From Dyadobacter sp. CY356 (GTDB taxonomy: Bacteria; Bacteroidota; Bacteroidia; Cytophagales; Spirosomataceae), in assembly GCF_021440195.1 (NCBI RefSeq), contig NZ_JAJTSZ010000011.1, forward strand, positions 62,001 through 126,000: 64,000 nucleotides of DNA, written 5' to 3'. Numbering within the stretch: position 1 is the stretch's first letter; each line of letters opens with the position of its first letter. The position numbers and the translations under genes were made by a program. The notes below the pieces were generated by a model. It did no database searches and was not told the origin of the DNA. It worked only from the letters and a program-made list of their open reading frames with translations. Shown in pieces: positions 1-9,191 of this stretch.

Positions 1-1964
1 GTTGATTTTCCTGAACCACTGACGCCGGTTACAACGGTCAGATTGTTCAACGGAATTTTTACATCAACATCTTTAAGATTATTTTCTCTTGCACCTTTTA
101 TTTCAAGAAAATGCAAAGATTTTCTTCTTACCGTCGGAACAGGAATTGAATCATGACCTAACAAAAAATCGAGCGTGTGTGAATTCAAACTGTTTTCTTC
201 ACCACTCAGTTTCAGTTCACGGATTTCATCCCAGTTTCCCTGAAAAACCAGATTTCCGCCACCAGTTCCCGCTTCCGGACCAATATCTATAATCTGGTCA
301 GCGGCGTGCATGACTTCTTCCTCGTGTTCAACAACGATCACGGTATTTCCCAAATCACGAAGCGATTCCAGAACACCAACCAGACGCTGCGTATCTCTCG
401 GATGCAAACCGATACTTGGCTCATCCAGAATATACATCGAACCAACCAGCGCACTTCCCAGAGAAGTAGCCAGTTTGATACGCTGAAATTCACCTCCTGA
501 TAAAGAATTCGTTAACCGGTTTAAAGTCAGATAACCCAGACCGACACGGTTCATATAATCCAGACGGGTTTCGATTTCTGTCAGAATCCGTTTGGCAATA
601 CTTCTGTCGTGCTCGTTAATATCAACGGTTTTGAAAAATTCAATTACATCGTTGATCGGCATCAAAACCAGATCCGTAATGGAAACGCCGCCCACTTTTA
701 CATAAGAAGCATCCTTTCTTAAACGCGATCCTCGGCAATCCGGACAAGTCGTACGGCCTCGGAAACGTGATAACAATACGCGATATTGAATTTTATAAGT
801 CTGCGTTTCCAGTTCAGCAACAAAGCTGTTGATTCCCTGGAAATATTGATTTCCGGTCCAAAGCAATTCTTTTTGCTCAGCCGTAAGTTCCTTATATGGC
901 TTGTGAATTGGAAAATCAAATTTGGCACCATTACGTACCAAAGGTACCAGCCATTCGCTCATTTTCTCTGTACGCCAGGGCGCAATAGCACCATCATATA
1001 CAGAAAGATTTTTATCAGGAATAACAAGTTCAGGATCAATGCCTAAAACTTTTCCAAAACCTTCACAGCGTTTGCAAGCACCGAAAGGATTATTAAAACT
1101 AAAAAGATTTACAGTCGGCTCTTCAAAAACAATCCCGTCCAGTTCAAACTTATCAGAAAATGTTTTCTGTTCACCATTGACAACCTGAACATAACAAATG
1201 CCTTCTCCTTCAAAAAATGCAGTTTGCACGGAATCAGAAAGACGATACTGCGTGTCTTCGTCGTCCTTATGGACCGAAGCACGGTCAATTAAAATATAAA
1301 TTTCTTTTCCTTCCAAAGGAAAATCTTCCGGTTTTTCCAGAATTTCTTCGATATAAGCTACCTCGGTACCGATCATAATCCGGTTGTAACCTTTGGAAAG
1401 AAGTATCGTTAACTCTTCATAAATGGACCTTCCGTCACGGACCAGTAATGTTGTCAAAATTAAAACGCGCGCGCCTTCTTCGTGGTTTAAAATATAATTG
1501 ACAACGTCAGTAACAGAATCTTTTCGAACCAATTGTCCTGAAACCGGCGAATAAGTATGGCCGATTCTGGCAAAAAGTAATTTCAGATAATCATAAATTT
1601 CAGTGGAAGTTCCAACCGTAGAACGCGGATTTCTTGTATTGACTTTTTGTTCAATCGCGATTGCCGGCGAAATTCCTTTGATATATTCCACCTCAGGTTT
1701 TTCCATTCGTCCCAAAAACTGGCGGGCGTAACTGCTCAGACTTTCTACATACATCCGCTGGCCTTCGGCAAAAAGCGTATCAAAAGCCAAAGAAGATTTA
1801 CCCGAGCCCGAAAGTCCGGTAATGACTACCAGCTTATTTCTTGGAATGGCGACGTCAACGCTTTTCAGATTATTAACACGCGCACCTTTAATCAGAATGT
1901 ATTTTCTTGGATCTAGTTCATCGAATTGAGAAGCGTCAATCCGGGTCACAGGTAATTGCATCAT
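1..1964 (-). CDS. uvrA: UvrA, excinuclease ABC subunit A (N-terminal 654 codons; 3' end outside window)
   Basis: This is the damage-recognition ATPase of UvrABC nucleotide excision repair. Reading leftward from two adjacent ATG codons at 1964, the frame is open to base 1. It shows a first Walker A (GLSGSGKSS, about residue 50), the ABC signature LSGGEFQR (about 487), the Walker B region LDEPSIGLHPRD (about 510), and ends inside the second Walker A (VTGVSGSGKST). About 290 C-terminal residues, including the second zinc module, lie beyond the window. Zinc module 1 is incomplete: the second pair (CKRC, in FNNPFGACKRCEGFG) is present, but the first CxxC of E. coli UvrA is replaced by FELDGIVFEEP. 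Identity is certain. Zinc binding by this module is doubtful. Confidence 0.97.
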   Translation of the reverse strand, partial: MMQLPVTRIDASQFDELDPRKYILIKGARVNNLKSVDVAIPRNKLVVITGLSGSGKSSLAFDTLFAEGQRMYVESLSSYARQFLGRMEKPEVEYIKGISPAIAIEQKVNTRNPRSTVGTSTEIYDYLKLLFARIGHTYSPVSGQLVRKDSVTDVVNYILNHEEGARVLILTTLLVRDGRSIYEELTILLSKGYNRIMIGTEVAYIEEILEKPEDFPLEGKEIYILIDRASVHKDDEDTQYRLSDSVQTAFFEGEGICYVQVVNGEQKTFSDKFELDGIVFEEPTVNLFSFNNPFGACKRCEGFGKVLGIDPELVIPDKNLSVYDGAIAPWRTEKMSEWLVPLVRNGAKFDFPIHKPYKELTAEQKELLWTGNQYFQGINSFVAELETQTYKIQYRVLLSRFRGRTTCPDCRGSRLRKDASYVKVGGVSITDLVLMPINDVIEFFKTVDINEHDRSIAKRILTEIETRLDYMNRVGLGYLTLNRLTNSLSGGEFQRIKLATSLGSALVGSMYILDEPSIGLHPRDTQRLVGVLESLRDLGNTVIVVEHEEEVMHAADQIIDIGPEAGTGGGNLVFQGNWDEIRELKLSGEENSLNSHTLDFLLGHDSIPVPTVRRKSLHFLEIKGARENNLKDVDVKIPLNNLTVVTGVSGSGKS

Positions 1965-2133
1965 ATATAGAAAATCAGGTCGATTTGCGCGGGGATTTTT
2001 GGTAATCCCCGATCATTATTTAACCCAAAAATCGGCGAATTAGTTTGCCTTTCCTAATCTGAAATGGTAGTCGCCAAATGATTATCCAAAAAATTGCAGG
2101 ATAATTTACGAAATACATTTTGGGCGTATATTC

Positions 2134-3666
2134 CTATTTCGAGCCAACTTTTGCCAAAACGATTCCATATTTTTCATAGTAAACCGTGTCAATCGGATAT
2201 TCTTTCAAACGTGGTTTTCTTCCAAAAACAATCTCACCCGCTTTGGGCTCACGATCAGACGCATATAGTCCTGAATAAAAATGAAAACTTGGATTATAAT
2301 GATTGAAGATAACCATGTTGTCAAAGCTGTTTTTCTTTGCCATCAGCGCGGCATCTTTTACTGGTTGCTGCAATAATGCGCCCAGTCGCGGCATCCATAG
2401 AATATTAATCGTAAATAGAATAATCAACCCGACAACACTCATCCTGATTTGCAGATCCCAGTCTTTTTTTACCCAAACAATAATCAAAATCGTGATCAGC
2501 ACAAGCATGACAATTGCATAGAAAATATCAAATTCAGAAGAAACGCCTTTCATAATTTCGACAGCATATTCATCATCAATTTTTGGAATAATACCTTGAA
2601 TCAAAAAAGGAATTATTGCTAACAAAACCAGTAAAATAAAGGAAGGCCAGACAATGGGAAGACGTTTATTATTGGCTGCAAACCATCCACCCAAAATGCA
2701 TAACGGCGAGTAACCGTAAATGATGTAATGATGCAGTTTGGTGCCGGAAAGTGAAAAAAGTATAAATACAAAGGCAAACCAGATCAGCAAAAATGAAAAA
2801 AACGGATCAGCCCATATCATCCGGATTTTGGAAAATGATTTTAAAACAACTGCGGTAAAAGGAAGAAGACCGAGCAGAAGAACCGGAACAAAATATAAAA
2901 TGCCGCCATAATGTCCTTCAAAAGCAGTTTGAAAACGGTTTACATTATGGTTCAGGAAAAATCCGCTGATAAATTTTTCACCGGTTTGAAGATATTGCAA
3001 AATATACCAGGGCGCCGCAATGATCAAAAATATCAACAAACCCGGAATGTTGAATAAACGTAGAAATGGTTTCCAGGTTTTATTTTTCAACAAATAAATC
3101 AAAAAAACGGCTCCGGGGATCAAAACGGCAATCGGGCCTTTGGCGAGAAAACCGACGCCTGTAAATGCGTAAAAAAACCAGATGTATTTTTTGTGGTTTT
3201 GATTTAATATTTCAAACAAACAGAACATGGCACCGGTTAATGCCATATTCAAGAGTCCGTCTGCCAGGGCAGCTTTCCCAACGATTGTTATTTGTAAAGA
3301 TGAAGCAGCAATAAGTGTTGCGAAAAAGGCAGTTTTTTCACCGAGCTTTCTTTTAGTAAACATGTATATCAGCAACATCCAGATCACAGATGCCAGACAG
3401 GAGGGAAGCCGCATGGCGAATTCATTCCAGCCAAAAACCTGCGCACTTCCGAATTGAAGCCAGTTGGTAAGCGGAGGTTTGTCAAAACGTTGTTCCTGAT
3501 TGACAAAAGAAGAAATGAAATCACCGCGGACAACCATTTCTCTGGTTCCCTCGGCAAAAAAACCTTCATCTTCATCAAACAAAGGCGCATTGCCGATTCC
3601 CCACAAAAAGCTGAAAAAGATAAAAATGGCAAGAAATATTTTTCGGGTATTTTCAGGATTTGGCAT
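2134..3666 (-). CDS. ArnT/PMT-like glycosyltransferase, GT39/GT83 type, integral membrane
   Basis: This 510-residue protein is very hydrophobic, with some ten or more membrane segments. After the first segment comes an acidic loop (DEDEGFFAEGTREM, from about residue 31) and RFDKPPLTNWLQ (about 60-71). These are the conserved first periplasmic loop of ArnT-type enzymes, whose acidic residues serve catalysis. Family members move a sugar from a polyprenyl phosphate onto lipid A, a protein or another acceptor in the periplasm. The acceptor cannot be read here. It is the last gene of a minus-strand operon, 24 bp after a PAP2 phosphatase, which suits a polyprenyl-phosphate or lipid A remodelling pair (inference). 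The C-terminal part is soluble and not recognised. Confidence 0.85.
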   Translation of the reverse strand: MPNPENTRKIFLAIFIFFSFLWGIGNAPLFDEDEGFFAEGTREMVVRGDFISSFVNQEQRFDKPPLTNWLQFGSAQVFGWNEFAMRLPSCLASVIWMLLIYMFTKRKLGEKTAFFATLIAASSLQITIVGKAALADGLLNMALTGAMFCLFEILNQNHKKYIWFFYAFTGVGFLAKGPIAVLIPGAVFLIYLLKNKTWKPFLRLFNIPGLLIFLIIAAPWYILQYLQTGEKFISGFFLNHNVNRFQTAFEGHYGGILYFVPVLLLGLLPFTAVVLKSFSKIRMIWADPFFSFLLIWFAFVFILFSLSGTKLHHYIIYGYSPLCILGGWFAANNKRLPIVWPSFILLVLLAIIPFLIQGIIPKIDDEYAVEIMKGVSSEFDIFYAIVMLVLITILIIVWVKKDWDLQIRMSVVGLIILFTINILWMPRLGALLQQPVKDAALMAKKNSFDNMVIFNHYNPSFHFYSGLYASDREPKAGEIVFGRKPRLKEYPIDTVYYEKYGIVLAKVGSK

Positions 3667-3690
3667 TAAATATTTTGGCTAATAGTCTGA

Positions 3691-4347
3691 TTATAAATAC
3701 TTCATCAAACCGCCGCCAAGCCTTGGGTTAGACTGCGACTGCCAGAATTGATTCAGATAAAAGTATACGATTACAGAAAAGGAAATCCCGATAAATGCCC
3801 CAAGATATACATCGCCCAGAAAATGCGCTAACAGATACATCCGGGAATAGGCTACGAGAAGCGGAGGAATAAGCAGTAAAACTTTTAAAACCGGAGACTT
3901 ACATTCCAGAGCCAGAATCGTAAAAAGGGCAAAAGCAGCAGTGGTATGCCCCGAAGGAAAACTGTTGAAATAATATAAATCAACACCGTCTACTTTATGA
4001 AGCTTTGGCAATAATGCCGATAATATTTTTGGCGGACGATAAATTTCAGCAAAAACCATTCGTTTCAAAAACTGTACAAAAAGGCCTGTTATCGCATAAC
4101 TGAGAACAATTTTGACCGCAAGCCGGTAAGAATATAATGTGGCTAAAAGTCCGGCGATTAATATAAAAGCACCATCGCCGACAAAAGTCATCCATTTGAA
4201 AAAATGGTCTGCAAATGGAGACCAGAAGTGATTAACATGAAGAATAATGTAATTCTGTGTAAAAAGCAGCTGAAGGAAACTCAGTGCCGCCCAGATGATT
4301 ATAAAAGGTAAAAAATAAAATCTGTGGCGGAATAGGAAGAGTTTCAT
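3691..4347 (-). CDS. PAP2-superfamily membrane phosphatase
   Basis: This is a 218-residue integral membrane protein with the three phosphatase motifs: a Lys/RP motif (K95 to RP at 104-105), PSGH (131-134) and SR-x5-H-x3-D (SR 168-169, H175, D179). The histidines form the phospho-enzyme in this superfamily. Substrates include undecaprenyl pyrophosphate, phosphatidyl-glycerol-phosphate and the lipid A 1- or 4'-phosphate, with the active site facing the periplasm. It starts 9 bp after the cysteine hydrolase stop and ends 24 bp before the ArnT-like gene, so the three are probably co-transcribed. Substrate is not assignable from sequence. Confidence 0.88.
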   Translation of the reverse strand: MKLFLFRHRFYFLPFIIIWAALSFLQLLFTQNYIILHVNHFWSPFADHFFKWMTFVGDGAFILIAGLLATLYSYRLAVKIVLSYAITGLFVQFLKRMVFAEIYRPPKILSALLPKLHKVDGVDLYYFNSFPSGHTTAAFALFTILALECKSPVLKVLLLIPPLLVAYSRMYLLAHFLGDVYLGAFIGISFSVIVYFYLNQFWQSQSNPRLGGGLMKYL

Positions 4348-4356
4348 AGGTTATTA

Positions 4357-5151
4357 TTAGATCTGGATTTCTTTCGAGGTTATAAAACGGACGCCTTTTT
4401 CCTTTGCTTCTTCAAAAATGGGATCGGCCAGATAGCCAAAATTTGTTACATCCGAAACACAATCAGTCAGTAATGTAACTTTTGGTATAAGCGCAGGCGC
4501 ATATTGTAAAATCTGTTTCACACTCGTTGCCACGCAATGCGAACGCGCTTCGCCTGCTATTAAAACCTGGTCAAAAGCTTCAAGTTCAGCCAGAAATTTC
4601 TGGTCAAGCTGTGTTTCCGGCGAGCCTTCGATCGGCACCTGGGCACGAAATACGCCAAAATGCTCTGTCAGCGGATTCGTTCCTTTGATAACCGCCTTGT
4701 AATCAGTTCCTGTGCGATGTGTCCAGGACAGCAGAGCGTGCAAAATAGTATCATCCAAAGCTGCCCCACCTGAACCGATCAGGCAATGCTCCGGCCAGAT
4801 GAAGTGTTTGAATTCACCTTCCTTTTCAAGTTTTTCCAGATATTCCAGCACATAATCCTGGTTATAGCGCGGCTTCCATTTTCCGGCTTTCACAGCGGCA
4901 GCTGTGATCAAAGTAAAAGGAGCGACCGTATTGCCATTAGGATCTTCCCAAAAAAGAGGATGTGCAATATCCAGAACCCGGTGTGTATCTAGCGTGACAA
5001 AAATCTCGTCAATTTCTGCTCCATGCGTTGCAATTAATTGTGCAATTATTTCGACATCCTTTTCAGCCCCAGGTACATACAAGGTTCCTTTTGGATTGCA
5101 AAAATCAAATTGAGCATCAATAATAAGCAGCGCTGTGGATTTGTTTTTCAT
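4357..5151 (-). CDS. Isochorismatase-family cysteine hydrolase (nicotinamidase-like)
   Basis: This 264-residue cytoplasmic protein shows the likely triad of the cysteine hydrolase family: Asp12 in LLIIDAQFDF, a lysine in the KAVIKG region (about 156) and Cys206 in GEARSHCVATS. A TLDTHRVLDIAHP motif (about 54-66) supplies the likely metal-site residues and is typical of nicotinamidases, which turn nicotinamide into nicotinate for NAD salvage. It is longer than PncA (about 210 residues), with extra sequence around residues 90-125, so a different amide substrate is possible. It is the first gene of the operon with the PAP2 and ArnT-like genes. No functional link to them is evident. Confidence 0.75.
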   Translation of the reverse strand: MKNKSTALLIIDAQFDFCNPKGTLYVPGAEKDVEIIAQLIATHGAEIDEIFVTLDTHRVLDIAHPLFWEDPNGNTVAPFTLITAAAVKAGKWKPRYNQDYVLEYLEKLEKEGEFKHFIWPEHCLIGSGGAALDDTILHALLSWTHRTGTDYKAVIKGTNPLTEHFGVFRAQVPIEGSPETQLDQKFLAELEAFDQVLIAGEARSHCVATSVKQILQYAPALIPKVTLLTDCVSDVTNFGYLADPIFEEAKEKGVRFITSKEIQI

Positions 5152-5228
5152 TACAAATTACAATTCAGATGTGAAGAAATAGAGAAAATTAAATAAGTCT
5201 GTTAAGCTAGGATTAACTTAAAATGATG

Positions 5229-5777
5229 TTATTCCCAAATCTCCGGAAGTTCCAGTTGTTTCGCATACATTTTGGATGCCAGCTGATGAACCTGTTTAAG
5301 CATTTGATTCACATCCCGTTTATAATCAACATGATAATCTTCATCCAGTTTATTAAATCCGTTCAATGTTGTCTGTGCTTTTTTTGCAATGTAGAGTGCA
5401 ACTTTGTCCGTTCTGGAACTGTATCCGCGCAGTTTGTCGGCGTACTTTTCCAAAAAAGTATTGAGCAAAAATAGATTGAGCTCCAATGCGCCTAATTTGT
5501 CTTTTGTAACCTTTACATGATAAGTAATATCCCCGCTCAAATTCCGCATATCCATCAAAATCCACCCCGGCGAATCCTGAATTATTTTTGAAATTCGGGT
5601 AATGCGGCCCATGATCGCCTCCCGCCTTTCCGGAATGGTGGACGAATCCTCGATCAGTTCAAAAAATAATTTATCGGTTAGTGTGCTGTCTTTGGTAATC
5701 AGCCGCAGCAGAAGTTTATCTTTTTCTTTCTGAGGCATTTGTATGATGGCTTTTTTTAGTTGATCAGGTATTGGCAT
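5229..5777 (-). CDS. Conserved-looking hypothetical protein, helical, cytoplasmic
   Basis: This 182-residue protein is not recognised. It has no signal peptide, membrane segment or cysteine motif. It is rich in Lys, Leu, Glu and Asp, predicted to be mostly helical, and begins MPIPDQLKKAIIQMPQKEK. The middle (about residues 55-130) carries a mix of charged and Leu-rich stretches that could form a bundle. It reads on the same strand as the operon at 2134-5151, 77 bp upstream of it, so it may be the first gene of that unit or separate. No function is proposed. Confidence 0.7.
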   Translation of the reverse strand: MPIPDQLKKAIIQMPQKEKDKLLLRLITKDSTLTDKLFFELIEDSSTIPERREAIMGRITRISKIIQDSPGWILMDMRNLSGDITYHVKVTKDKLGALELNLFLLNTFLEKYADKLRGYSSRTDKVALYIAKKAQTTLNGFNKLDEDYHVDYKRDVNQMLKQVHQLASKMYAKQLELPEIWE

Positions 5778-6050
5778 AAGCTGTACGCTTTATTTTTTAA
5801 ATGTGATGTGGTCCGGACTTAAATCCTACAAAAATTGAAACTTCTGATCAGCTTTCATAATCAGGATTTTTTGTAATTTCTATATCTTATATTCTTATAA
5901 TGATTAGAATTCAACTGATTATGCAACTTTAAAATTATGAACGTTAAAATAAAGATACGTTCACTATGTATAAAGCTAAATTATGTGGAAAAGACATAAT
6001 AGGCTCTTAACTTGCACCGTTTTTGTAATATAAACGGATTTATACACTAT

Positions 6051-7028
6051 ATGATTTCAGTGGCCATGTGCACTTACAACGGGGCAAAGTATTTGCCCGA
6101 GCAGTTGAAGAGCATTGCCAATCAGATAATCCCTGTTGATGAACTGGTTGTGTGTGATGATGGATCGAATGACGATACCATCCAGGTTTTAAAAACCTTT
6201 TCAGAGAATTCTTCTTTCCCGGTTTTTATTCACCAAAATGAAAGTAACCTGGGGTCTACTAAAAATTTCGAAAAATGCCTTTCGCTTTGTAAAGGAGATA
6301 TAATTTTTCTTTCGGATCAGGATGATGCGTGGAGAGCCGATAAAGTAGAAAAACAAATAGCCTATTTCAATGAACATCCGGAAATAGACGCGGTTTTTTC
6401 AGATGCCATGATGATGGACGATGATTCCAGGCCAACCGGACGTACCATTTGGCAAGAGATTGAATTTAATGCTGAAGCTCAGGCCAAGTGGATCAGGGGA
6501 GAAGGACATGAAATTCTTTTTAAAGGATTTGTAGTGACCGGAGCAACGTTGGCAATAAGAAAAAAGGTACTGAGAAAATTGATGCCATTTCCTACGCATG
6601 TGCCGGATCTTATTCATGACGCGTACATTGCGATGGTTTTGAGTTTACAGGAAAAAATTGCGTTCATTAATGATACGCTGATTTCTTACCGGATTCATGC
6701 CAGCCAGCAGGTAGGTTTTGGTTCAAAAGTGGAATATGTGCGCTTTAAAGACCGCTTTTCCAGAGACAGAAATGAAAAACTTATTCCATTAAAAGAAAAA
6801 GCGGACAAATTATTCAAGCTTTATCTTCTGTTGATGGAAATTCCTTTTATTCCAAAAGAAAAGCTCAGGAAACTGCGGATGTCTCAAAAGCATTATCACA
6901 AGCGGGCAACGCTGCCGGATAATCGCCTGAAACGTATTGCGCCGGTTGTGACGGATATAGTTCAGGGCAAATATGCTTTTAGCAGCAAGGACTGGTGGCT
7001 GCCGGCCTTTGGTGATATTTTTGAATAA
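6051..7028 (+). CDS. Family 2 glycosyltransferase
   Basis: This is a cytoplasmic GT-A fold enzyme of 325 residues that transfers a sugar from a nucleotide sugar. It shows the family 2 opening ISVAMCTYNGAKYLPEQL, the nucleotide-binding DDGS (36-39) and DQDDAW (about 90), the DxD-like metal site. The ATG at 6051 is chosen because the family begins directly with the MISVAMCTYNG strand. An upstream in-frame ATG at 6012 would add 13 residues unlike the family. The nearest relatives by motif are rhamnosyl or galactosyl transferases of O-antigen and capsule clusters. A DUF5672-type gene follows 14 bp after the stop and is likely co-transcribed. Confidence 0.9.
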   Translation: MISVAMCTYNGAKYLPEQLKSIANQIIPVDELVVCDDGSNDDTIQVLKTFSENSSFPVFIHQNESNLGSTKNFEKCLSLCKGDIIFLSDQDDAWRADKVEKQIAYFNEHPEIDAVFSDAMMMDDDSRPTGRTIWQEIEFNAEAQAKWIRGEGHEILFKGFVVTGATLAIRKKVLRKLMPFPTHVPDLIHDAYIAMVLSLQEKIAFINDTLISYRIHASQQVGFGSKVEYVRFKDRFSRDRNEKLIPLKEKADKLFKLYLLLMEIPFIPKEKLRKLRMSQKHYHKRATLPDNRLKRIAPVVTDIVQGKYAFSSKDWWLPAFGDIFE

Positions 7029-7042
7029 TTAACACGGAGTCG

Positions 7043-7798
7043 GTGAAAAGTAAAAATCAGGATCCGGCCGTAGCCGTTGTCATTCCTATATATAAGTCGG
7101 CATTGAATGCGCTTGAAACTGTTTCATTCAGACAATGTATGAAAGTTTTAGGCCGATATTCCGTCAGGATTGTGAAGCCTCAAAGCCTTGATATTCAAAA
7201 CCTGAAAGAAGAATTCCCGTTGATTGAATTCATTTCGTTCGATGATTCTTTTTTTAAAGATATCGATTCCTATAACAGGCTGATGATCTCGGTTGATTTC
7301 TACAAAGTATTTACGGATTTTGAATTTATCCTGATCTATCAGCTCGATGCCTATGTTTTCAAAGATGAGCTATTGGATTGGTGTAACAAAGGTTTTGATT
7401 ATATAGGAGCGCCATCGCTTCACCGTGAAGAATTTGACAGATTACCAGCCGGTTCGGAAAACACTTTTGCTTCTGCACTATCCAGTAATCGATTTGTTCT
7501 GAACGGCGGTTTATCGCTCAGGCGAATTCCGGCATTTTTGCGTTATCTGAAAATCTACAACACGTTTTATCCCAAATGGGTTGGAAACGAAGACATGCTT
7601 TTTTCTCAGGAAGCCACCCGGCTGATACCCATGAAAATGTTTCTGAAGCTGCCGACATGGCAGGAAGCACTCAGGTTTTCTTTTGAAAAAAGTCCGGCCG
7701 CTACTTATGAAATCACCAATCACCAGCTGCCTTTTGCCTGCCACGCCTGGGAACGTTATGATCCTGAGTTCTGGAATTCTTTTATTCCGGTGAAATAA
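7043..7798 (+). CDS. DUF5672-type protein, probable glycosyltransferase-related
   Basis: This 251-residue protein begins with GTG at 7043, preceded by CGGAG. It has an N-terminal strand AVAVVIPIYK, an acidic core motif LIYQLDAYVFKDELLDWC (about residues 97-114) followed by GFDYIGAP, and a NGGLSLR motif (about 155). These resemble the DUF5672 family, seen beside glycosyltransferases in surface polysaccharide clusters and probably GT-A-like. QLDAYVF could hold the metal-binding acids (inference). It lies 14 bp behind the family 2 glycosyltransferase, so the two probably act on the same glycan. Confidence 0.75.
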   Translation: MKSKNQDPAVAVVIPIYKSALNALETVSFRQCMKVLGRYSVRIVKPQSLDIQNLKEEFPLIEFISFDDSFFKDIDSYNRLMISVDFYKVFTDFEFILIYQLDAYVFKDELLDWCNKGFDYIGAPSLHREEFDRLPAGSENTFASALSSNRFVLNGGLSLRRIPAFLRYLKIYNTFYPKWVGNEDMLFSQEATRLIPMKMFLKLPTWQEALRFSFEKSPAATYEITNHQLPFACHAWERYDPEFWNSFIPVK

Positions 7799-7860
7799 AT
7801 ACGAAAAAGGAGTTTAACAATTTTTAACAAACTATCGAATCCTTACGGAATTTTTGAAGT

Positions 7861-7868
7861 TAATTTTG
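7861..7868 (+). promoter_or_regulatory. Candidate -7 box for the OmpA-family gene
   Basis: TAATTTTG fits the Bacteroidota TAnnTTTG consensus and lies 24 bp before the ATG at 7893. No clear TTG was found at the -33 position, so support is moderate. Confidence 0.35.
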
Positions 7869-7892
7869 TGAAAAAATTAACCATAACAAACT

Positions 7893-9128
7893 ATGAATTA
7901 TAAATCGCTTTTGGCCTTTGCTTGTGCTATTGTGCTTTCATTTACTGCTACTTTCGGGCAAATAACTGAAAACCCGAAAGTAGAGGAGCAATCAGCGGAA
8001 TATGTAAAAATCAAGCGTGTAGAATTGACGGACCAGTATACCATCGTCTACATGCAGTTTGAAGAAAAATTAACACCGGGCTTTAAAGATTTGCAGCCTT
8101 ATCTAAAAAGAAGACAGGGCGGCCAGCAATTTGAAATGCCATCAACCAGTACAATCGGGCTGGATCCTGAAACCCGTCTTTACAAACCTGGGGATGTAAA
8201 TGTAAGATTCAAATTAATCAAGACGAAGGATATCCCAACAGAAATGCGGAAACAGGTTAATCCTGGCGATGTTGTGGATTTTGTGGCTTATTTTGAAAGA
8301 CTTTCTCCGGGTATTGAAGTTTTTGATTTCTATGAAGGCCGGGCAAAAAGCAAATACGAAAAGACGTGGAATTTCTACGGAATCCATGTCAAAAATCCTT
8401 TGAAGAAAAACGGTAAAACAACCGCGAAAGTTATTCCAAAAACTGAAAAAACGGCTCCGCCGATAATTGAGGAGAAGAAGGAAGAAAAAATCGAAACCAA
8501 ACCAGTGGTACCGGAAGAAGAATTGGTGATGATTAAAGGGACTGTTTATGATTCAAAAACCAGGAATCCTGTTCCCGCCCAGATCAGCTATCTTGAAAAA
8601 GGTGATTCTCTTCAATATAAATCGTCATCCGGAAATTACCGGATTGGTATAAATCCAAATGAAAGATACGATTTCAAAGTATTTGCGAAGGGTTATTATG
8701 GAAGTAATTTTAGTTTGAATGCGGCGGATTCTGCTTCCAAAGGATCTTTTGTAAAAGATTTTTACCTTATTCCGCTCACCGTAGGAGAAACCATTTCGCT
8801 TCCCAACATTTATTTTGAGACTTCCAAATATACCTTACTTCCGGAATCATTTGCTGAGTTGAACCGGCTCGCAGATATGATGAAGGAAAATCCAGAGATC
8901 AAAATCCGTGTGGAAGGACACACCGATAATGTTGGTGATTTTGACAAAAATCTTGAGCTTTCAACAAGCCGTGCTTTATCGGTAAAAACTTATTTGATCA
9001 ATAAAGGGATTGACGAACAGCGTATTGAAGCGAAGGGTTTTGGAGCTACAAAACCGCTGGCTAAAAACGGTTCAGAGGCAGAAAAAAGAAAAAACCGTCG
9101 TGTTGAATTTGTGATTACGAAGATTTAA
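7893..9128 (+). CDS. OmpA-family outer-membrane/peptidoglycan-binding lipoprotein-like protein
   Basis: This secreted protein has 411 residues. A signal peptide (about 1-22, ending FTATFG) leads into a domain of unknown type (about 25-165), then a Lys/Glu/Pro-rich linker (about 170-205). A carboxypeptidase-regulatory-like beta-sandwich follows (about 210-290, starting IKGTVYDSKTRNPVPAQIS), and then a C-terminal OmpA domain (about 300-411). The last shows EGHTDNVGDFDKNLELS and KNRRVEFVI, the residues that bind meso-diaminopimelate of peptidoglycan. It probably tethers the outer envelope to the cell wall. No cysteine lipobox is visible, so it is periplasmic or anchored otherwise. A strong terminator follows. 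Confidence 0.88.
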   Translation: MNYKSLLAFACAIVLSFTATFGQITENPKVEEQSAEYVKIKRVELTDQYTIVYMQFEEKLTPGFKDLQPYLKRRQGGQQFEMPSTSTIGLDPETRLYKPGDVNVRFKLIKTKDIPTEMRKQVNPGDVVDFVAYFERLSPGIEVFDFYEGRAKSKYEKTWNFYGIHVKNPLKKNGKTTAKVIPKTEKTAPPIIEEKKEEKIETKPVVPEEELVMIKGTVYDSKTRNPVPAQISYLEKGDSLQYKSSSGNYRIGINPNERYDFKVFAKGYYGSNFSLNAADSASKGSFVKDFYLIPLTVGETISLPNIYFETSKYTLLPESFAELNRLADMMKENPEIKIRVEGHTDNVGDFDKNLELSTSRALSVKTYLINKGIDEQRIEAKGFGATKPLAKNGSEAEKRKNRRVEFVITKI

Positions 9129-9140
9129 TAATCAGATATA

Positions 9141-9179
9141 AAAAACGGGTTCCGGAAATAATTTCCGGAACCCGTTTTT
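9141..9179. terminator. Bidirectional intrinsic terminator between the OmpA-family gene and tpiA
   Basis: There is a perfect 19-bp inverted repeat around base 9160 (AAAAACGGGTTCCGGAAAT and its complement). The GC core is flanked by A on one side and T on the other, so it ends transcripts from both convergent genes. Confidence 0.9.
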
Positions 9180-9191
9180 TTATAAGCAAAA

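Noticed and set aside
89..1916. Several plus-strand open frames of 60-90 codons
   Set aside because: They lie antisense to the uvrA frame, which is continuous with all UvrA motifs.
1991..2010. GGGGATT/AATCCCC hairpin upstream of uvrA
   Set aside because: It has a 7-bp stem with no T run and no aptamer-like surroundings. It could be a weak terminator of the 2134 gene, but support is too thin.
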